Below are positions 57,601-64,000 of a stretch of 64,000 nt of DNA, in pieces. This DNA is from Dipteronia dyeriana (taxonomy: Eukaryota; Streptophyta; Magnoliopsida; Sapindales; Sapindaceae). The translations under genes and the position numbers were made by a program. Location of the stretch: NCBI GenBank assembly GCA_032871835.1, contig CM065303.1, positions 52,738,597-52,802,596 on the forward strand. The letters are read 5' to 3'. The notes under the pieces were generated by a model. The model was not told where the DNA came from, searched no databases, and worked only from the letters and a program-made list of their open reading frames with translations. The first letter of the stretch is position 1. Every line of letters starts with the position of its first letter.

Positions 57601-60600
57601 GGGACTTTTTCAGCTGATCAAAAGATTTTGTGCAGAACATGTCTTCATATGTTGTATGGGGATTAAGTGATAGTGGTTTTTATATTTTGATTATATTGGT
57701 ATTGACATGCAGGAATTTGCTGACGAAATATCAAGACCATGCTTTCATCAGTTACAGTAGTGCTCTTTTTTATGAGTTTTAAATAAAACAAGGGATGGCC
57801 GGATGGGGGATGGGGTTAGATCCTTGTTTAAATCTTATTTGTCAAAATATTTTAATCTCTTTCTAAGTTGTCTCATATTTTCCCTTTTCCTTTCTCATGA
57901 TCAATTTTGTACTGGTGTAAATGATTAAAAGTACGGTGGTGGTGGTCACATTGTTTATAATTATAAGTATGGATGTTTATACACCTTGATTGATCTCTAT
58001 ATGGTATTTGTTATGAATTATATTCCACAATGAAATATATCCTCATGGCTTTCTTCGTTTACCTCATTACAATTCCAATGCTCATACTTTTTCTTGGTTA
58101 ACATTCAATTATTATTATTTTCATGATTTTATTTTCATCTACTGGTTCAACGTTGAAGAAAACTTTCCAGAATTTTGTTGTCTCTGACTGGATTCCTGGG
58201 GTTCTTTTGTAGGTCCTGCTGAGGGGTCGGTGTCGGGAGGAACTGAAGAAAGTGAAAGACGTTGTTCAATATGCAATATTTGCAGCTTATCACTTATCCC
58301 TTGAGACTTCTTTCCTTGCCGATGAGGGTGCTACTCTGCCTAAGATTAGATCGAATAACTCAGTTGCTATAAAAGAGAGGACGATGGCTGACAATGCCAT
58401 TTCTGTTATCTTTAATTCTCATTCTGCTCTGAATTGTCAAGCAGTAGCTGATGCATGCAATCAAGATGACGGATCTGTGAGTCTCAATCTGGAGCATGGA
58501 GGATTGCAATCATTTACTGAGCATCTTGATCCTAGTTATACTTCTTCTCCTGCTTCCATTGATCATAGGTTTGGAGAGGCACCTTGTCTTGCATGCAATG
58601 AAGATTTAGAACCTAATGTGGGTGTGAATTTGCATTCTTTAAACCAATGCAAGAATTTGACGGAGTCCACTGCCCATTCTTTTGATGCTAGAGATCTTTC
58701 CCTGCCAGAATTGCCAGAAAGAATGGGTCAAGAGGCGAGACAGCCTGGGGAGATGCATGAATTGTCAAAATTTGAAAGGGATAATGAAGATGAAGTCTCC
58801 ACTGAATACTTTTCAGCTGCGGACACTCACCAGAGCATATTGGTCTCATTTTCAAGCCGATGTGTGCTTAAAGGAACCGTGTGCGAACGCTCACGCCTGC
58901 TGCGCATAAAGTTCTATGGTTCCTTTGACAAGCCACTTGGAAGATACCTACGTGATGACTTATTTGATCAGGTAACCCATATTATTAGGTTTTCGTTTAT
59001 CTTCTGATTCATGATATTTTTTTTGTAAATATATATATATATAAAAATTTTTTGGTATTAATTGAATTTTTATTGTTGGTAGACATCTTCCTGTCGATCT
59101 TGTGATGAGTCAGCTGAATCCCATGTCCTATGTTATACACACCAGCAGGGAAATCTGACAATCAACGTTAAACGTCTTTCCTCGGTAAAGCTACCTGGGG
59201 AGCGGGATGGCAAGATATGGATGTGGCATCGTTGCCTGAGATGTGCTCATACTGATGGAGTCCCACCAGCAACTCGTAGAGTTGTCATGTCAGATGCTGC
59301 TTGGGGGCTTTCTTTTGGAAAATTCTTGGAACTTAGCTTCTCAAACCATGCAACTGCTAATCGTGTTGCAAGCTGCGGTCATTCCCTGCAGAGAGATTGC
59401 TTGCGTTACTATGGGTAAATGCAGCTAAATTCTAAAGTTATTTTTTTTTCCTTTTGAGATGTCATGTTGGTGACTACTGATATGTTATATTTGACAGGTT
59501 TGGGAGCATGATTGTGTTCTTCCGTTATTCCCCTATTGATATTCTTTCTGTTCATTTACCACCATCAACACTTGAGTTTAATGACCACATTCAACAGGAG
59601 TGGATTAAAAAAGAGGCTGAAGAGGTGAGTTTATGAAATTTGGATTGCTTTTTACATTATTACGCTGGACTGATGCTAAAAGTAGAAGTAAAGGCTAGTT
59701 AGAGAACTACACTTGTGACTCTTGCCTGTCGTTTATTGTTTGGGCTTACTGTTTTAGTAACCTTTTGCCTTGTTTAACAGCTTATGCTTAAGTTGGAAAC
59801 CTTGTATGCGGAGATATCTGATGTACTTGAAGGCATGGAAGAGCGAAGTAATTCAATTGGATACGAAATGTCCGATACAACTGATGTAAAGAACCGTATT
59901 GTGGAGCTAAAGAATCAGCTTAAAAAGGAAAGAAATGATTACATAGTAAGTGCACCTTAGACATTAGATCTAAAAGTCACCGCTATCACAAATTTCTGGA
60001 TGATATATCATTGCCAAGTGCATGTACAGAACAAAATTTTCATTGATTCATATTACACTAGTGATTAGTGTCAACTTCTAATTCTTGTTCTTGTTAATAG
60101 GCTTTGCTACAATCTGTTGTTATGGAGTCTCCAGAACCAGGTCAGACTGCTGTAGACATTCTTGAACTCAATCGCTTGAGACGTGCCCTTCTCATTGGTT
60201 CACATGCTTGGGATCGTCAGCTTAATTCGTTGAACTCTGAACTTAAAAAAGGCTACTTTGCAAAGGCTGCAGAAGGAAATGCATCTTATGCTCAACCAAA
60301 AGAGTTGAGAAGTGATTCATTATGTAAGGATGGTAAGCTTGAACAAGGTCATGAGGAAAATGTGGCCAGATCTTTAGAATTACCAGAATATCTTTTAAAT
60401 AATCTACAGTTAGAGCAGGAGCCTATTTTATCAACCTTAGAACCTTCTGGTGCTGAGAACTCCATGTTAACCTCATTTCAATATAACAGAGAGGAGGATG
60501 TCCATTCAGATGGGGAAATGGAATCCACTTTGTCTGAGAGAATAGATTCTGCCTGGACAGGTACCGATCAGTTAGTTCAACATGTACATACATCTCAGGC

Positions 60601-62642
60601 GGATGGCATCCAAGCTGGCTTTGTTGGGCAAATAAGTAAAATTGATAATCCTCCTTTTAGAAGGCTAACTCAACCGACGAGAGTTCATTCTTTTGATTCT
60701 GCATTAAGATTCCAAGAAAGAATCTTGAAAGGATTGCCCCCCTCTTCATTGCATTTGACAACACTTAGATCTTTCCATGCTTCTGGAGATTACAGGAGCA
60801 TGGTGAGAGATCCTGTTTCAACTGTCATGAGGACTTACTCCCAAATATTGCCGCTAGAAGCACAGAAGCTGAATTTGATACTCAGTTCCACACCCTCACT
60901 TGTCTTCTCTGCTTCTCGAATGGCTGAAGGGCCTCGTCTGCTACTTCCTCGGAGATCCAATGATGATTTTGTTATTGCTGTTTATGACAATGATCCTACC
61001 AGCATAATATCATATGCTATTAGTTCTAAGGAATATGAGGACTGGGTTGCTGATAAGTTAAATGAACATGGGGGAGGCTGGAGTGCCAGTGACAGCAATA
61101 AAGAAGGATCTGCAACTTCCACATTTTCAGCCTGGCAGTCATTTGGCTCTGTGGACGTGGATTATCTTCACTATGGAAGTTATGGATCTGAAGATGCTTC
61201 ATCATCTATGGGAAACTTGTTTACAGATCCCAAAAGGTCGCCACATCTTACTATATCTTTTGCGGACGAGTCTTCAACTGCCGGTGGCAAAGTGAAGTTT
61301 TCTGTAACTTGTTATTTTGCGAAGCAGTTTGACTCTCTTAGAAAGAAATGCTGTTCTAGTGATGTGGATTTTGTGCGGTCCTTGAGCCGTAGTCGAAGTT
61401 GGAGTGCACAAGGGGGTAAAAGCAATGTATTCTTTGCCAAGTCATTGGATGAGAGATTCATTATAAAACAAGTAAAAAAGACGGAGTTGGATTCCTTTGA
61501 GGAATTTGCACCAGAATACTTCAAATATTTGACAGATTCTCTTAGTTCACGGAGCCCGACTTGCCTTGCAAAAGTTCTTGGTATTTACCAGGTTAGACGC
61601 TATTCTTTGCTTCTCTGCATGCATGGTTGAGTGTGGGCTTCGGTGTGGAATATACAAGATTCTTACTAAATGTGTTTAATGGCAGGTCTCTGTAAAACAC
61701 CTGAAAGGTGGCAAGGAAACAAAAATGGATTTGATGGTAATGGAGAATCTTTTCTTCGGGAGAAGTATTTCAAGGGTCTATGATCTTAAGGGCTCTGCAA
61801 GGTCACGTTACAATACAGATACAACAGGGACAAACAAGGTGCTGCTAGATATGAATCTTCTCGAAAATCTGCGCACAGAACCTATATTTCTAGGAAGCAA
61901 GGCAAAGAGAAGCCTAGAGAGAGCCATTTGGAACGATACATCTTTTTTGGCGGTAAGTTTTTCTTTTAGCATTCGATTAAAGCCACACTAACTGGTTTCG
62001 GATTGTAGCCTGAAATGTGCTGTCATTTTCAACCTCAGCTTTAATACGAATGGAATATTTGAATTTCTAAGCATTCTAGTAGTGGCAGTGTCTAGTGTGT
62101 TATAGGGACCTGTCTTTGCTAACCAAAAGAACTTTGAAGGTTGGTTAAGTCAAACTAACTTGCACTGTTATTTGTATGAGCATACATTTTTTTTTTAACT
62201 TTTGGAGAAATATGCTTGTAATAGATTTTAGTCGGTACATCAGTAATCGTAAATGTAAATACTTATGTTCAATATCACCTTTTCTCGTCACGTCATTGGA
62301 CTAGTGATGGTGGATTAGGCAGTTTAAATTGAATTTTCTACCTAGCATTGATTCTTGTTTTTGCCTCTTGCTTTTATGCTTCTGCAGTCTGTTGATGTTA
62401 TGGACTACTCATTGCTGGTTGGAGTAGATGACGAGCGCAAGGAACTGGTGTTAGGGATCATTGATTTCATGAGACAATATACATGGGACAAGCATCTGGA
62501 GACATGGGTTAAAGCTAGTGGGATACTGGGTGGTCCAAAGAATGCTTCACCGACAATTGTTTCTCCAAAACAATACAAGAAAAGATTCCGGAAAGCAATG
62601 ACCAGCTATTTTCTCACCGTACCTGATCAGTGGTCTTCATGA
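54662..62642 (+). CDS. FAB1C: 1-phosphatidylinositol-3-phosphate 5-kinase, FAB1C type
   Basis: Converts PI(3)P to PI(3,5)P2 on endosomal and vacuolar membranes. Eleven coding exons, all joined by GT/AG and in frame: 54662-55110, 55277-56062, 56168-56321, 56411-56755, 58213-58971, 59083-59414, 59498-59624, 59781-59945, 60101-61591, 61686-61952, 62388-62642; 1,709 residues from this ATG, 1,740 if the upstream codons were read through. Domains: Cys-rich finger (residues 6-60, four CxxC pairs, lacking the RRHHCR patch of true FYVE); acidic Ser-rich linker; chaperonin-like domain (about 335-615); the FAB1 conserved Cys/His region (about 830-950); and the C-terminal PIP kinase (about 1,390-1,709). 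The kinase has Lys1495 in [26 protein letters not shown] and [11 protein letters not shown]. Intron 4 (56756-58212) is the largest. All catalytic motifs look intact. An in-frame TAG precedes the ATG. Confidence 0.95.
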
Positions 62643-63248
62643 ACTGCAATATTACGGCTGCATTCTTTTCATTCACAAAGCATTTGTTCATTAAATAACA
62701 CATAAGCTGATTATAATTGCAGATAAGATGAAGGGGAACAAAGTACCCCCACTTTGTAGAATGAAATTTTCTGTTGCTCAGAATTACAGCCCAAATGAAG
62801 AGGCTTGTACATTGAGGAAATAGAAATCTTTGTACATGTTTTTGTTCCATGTGCAAAACTTCTTTCAAGGGATGGAAATGGGTCAGGTTTGGATCGGGTC
62901 TTACAAGACCCAGACGACCTGCCATATCTATTCACAGGTTCGGATTTGGGCATTGACCTAGATCCCTATGGACCTACAAATTTATTTGGCCCCAGTTTGG
63001 ACTTGTGGACCCGCCAAATAACATTAAGGGGTAAATGTTGCCAAAATGTGACGGAACAGGTGAAATGGAAGAAAAGAGTCTGTCAGTCTGTGTGCTGTGT
63101 TAGAGAATAGAAAACAGAGAAGAAATAAAAAAAAAGAAAGGAAATAGTCCTAGAGAGAAGAAACGGATGAGATATCAGAGGGAAAGAAAAGAAAATCCAG
63201 AGAAAAGAAAAAGAAGAGAGAAAAAAGAAGAATAGATACAGATGAAAG
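62643..63248. other. 3' region of FAB1C and spacer
   Basis: It contains the FAB1C 3' untranslated sequence of unknown length, then sequence ending in a purine-rich AGAAAAGAAAAAGAAGAG stretch (63110-63240). No further gene seen. Confidence 0.5.
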
Positions 63249-63430
63249 TAGGGGTGTTAATATGGATCATGACACGACGGGTTGATACGATACGAACACG
63301 ATTATTATGGGTTTGGGTTGAGATTAAAAAGGTTGTGTCAATAAACGGGTTAACCCGTATAATCCGTTTATTAATTGTATCGTGTTCGGGTTAAGCTTAA
63401 CGGGTCACGGGTTGACACGATTATTGAGAG
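63249..63430. mobile_element. hAT-like terminal fragment
   Basis: Starts TAGGGGTGTTAATATGG and continues with CACGACGGGTTGATACG, ACGGGTTAACCCGTATAATC and GGGTCACGGGTTGACACG, the terminal style of plant hAT elements also seen at 10978-12740. The far end is not identified and may lie beyond the window. Confidence 0.5.
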
Positions 63431-64000
63431 TAAAAATATAAATTTAATATTAAGGGTATTTTTGTAATTATCATATTATTATATAAAATCAAACTACAGA
63501 AACCCTAACTCATTATTTTCCCTCAACCTCACTCATGTAGCCACTCCTTCATTTCCTTTCCTTTCCTTTCCTTTCCAATTTCCTCACCTCTCTCTCTCTC
63601 TTATGTCTCTCCCTTCCCCTTTCTCTTCATCCGGTGCCGCAGCTTCCACCTTGTCGTCATCGCCTCAACTCACCTTCTGTGCCGAGGATCAACTCTCCAG
63701 ATTCATCATTTTTTTATTTGTAGTCAAAATAGATATAGATCTGAAACTTTTTAATTAGATTTTCTTTTTATTTGTTTAGTTGAGCTCTTTTCATCTTATT
63801 GTTGTACAGATGTGTTATGTTATTTTATTTTAATATTAATGATTGTGGATCAATATGTTTTTTGTTCCTGTAATTTTTTCATAGCAAGGATTTCTTTTGA
63901 TTTGGATGATTTTTTTTAAAGGTTTTGGTCTGATATCTTCACTGAATCATTCAAAATTAGCTTAATTAATATATTTGATATTGCATTTGATTGATATGTA
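63431..64000. other. Sequence downstream of the hAT-like end
   Basis: A (CTTTC)n run at about 63550-63576 and a CT run at 63588-63600 are followed by a short plus-strand frame (ATG near 63603, Ser/Pro-rich, about 45 codons). It could be the start of an element gene or of a host gene continuing outside, but nothing is recognisable. Confidence 0.35.

Noticed and set aside
62805..63110. 101-codon frame after FAB1C
   Set aside because: Lies in the 3' region; no family resemblance.

Overview
The window reads as nuclear DNA of a flowering plant, most likely a eudicot. It is AT-rich, has GT/AG introns in a plant-specific gene, holds a decayed piece of chloroplast genome, and is filled with plant families of transposable elements. 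I cannot name the species. Only one host gene looks intact: a FAB1C-type phosphatidylinositol-3-phosphate 5-kinase in 11 coding exons at 54662-62642 (+).

Layout. 381-9242 is an 8.9 kb Mutator-like element (MULE) bounded by an exact 9-bp target duplication (TAAATTTTA). It carries a broken ULP1-like protease gene with a DUF1985 region (+) and a broken mudrA-type transposase (-), which converge. Upstream of each gene is an array of about 20-bp units built on GATCGAGCTTTTTT, in the same orientation at both ends. 9252-13918 is a nest of MITEs, hairpins and a hAT-like remnant. 13924-16363 is a short non-coding LTR element (TRIM/LARD type) with two LTRs, a tRNA-Met-like primer site and TSD TGCAC; a related solo LTR lies at 23417-24219. 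16999-18433 is a 1.4 kb non-autonomous relative of the MULE with its own exact 9-bp TSD (TTAATCAAA) and an internal array of the same unit. 18481-32534 is mostly gene-free with several MITEs, including a 405-bp hAT MITE with an 8-bp TSD. 32535-35224 is a nuclear plastid insertion (rpl2 intron and exon 1, rpl23, 5' ycf2). 36640-38310 is a TIR element split by a solo LTR (36689-37591, TSD TGCTC). 38825-50698 is a complete but decayed 11.9 kb Ty3/gypsy element of apparent Tat type (TSD CAATT), with gag-pol on the minus strand and an additional antisense ORF on the plus strand. 52081-53291 is a Harbinger-like TIR element. FAB1C follows, then a hAT-like end near 63249.

How the parts relate. The MULE and the 1.4 kb element share terminal sequence, TSD length and internal unit, so the large one (or an intact sister) probably mobilised the small one. 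The Tat element and the solo LTR are one family, as are the TRIM and its solo LTR. Nearly every TE reading frame is broken, often by changes consistent with G:C to A:T transitions, as expected for old methylated copies.

The observations I rate highest are the shared directly oriented arrays of the MULE family, the in-frame TAG that separates the conserved FAB1C N-terminal peptide from the rest of the protein, the antisense ORF and tandem repeats of the Tat element, and the plastid insertion in which a long TA microsatellite has grown.
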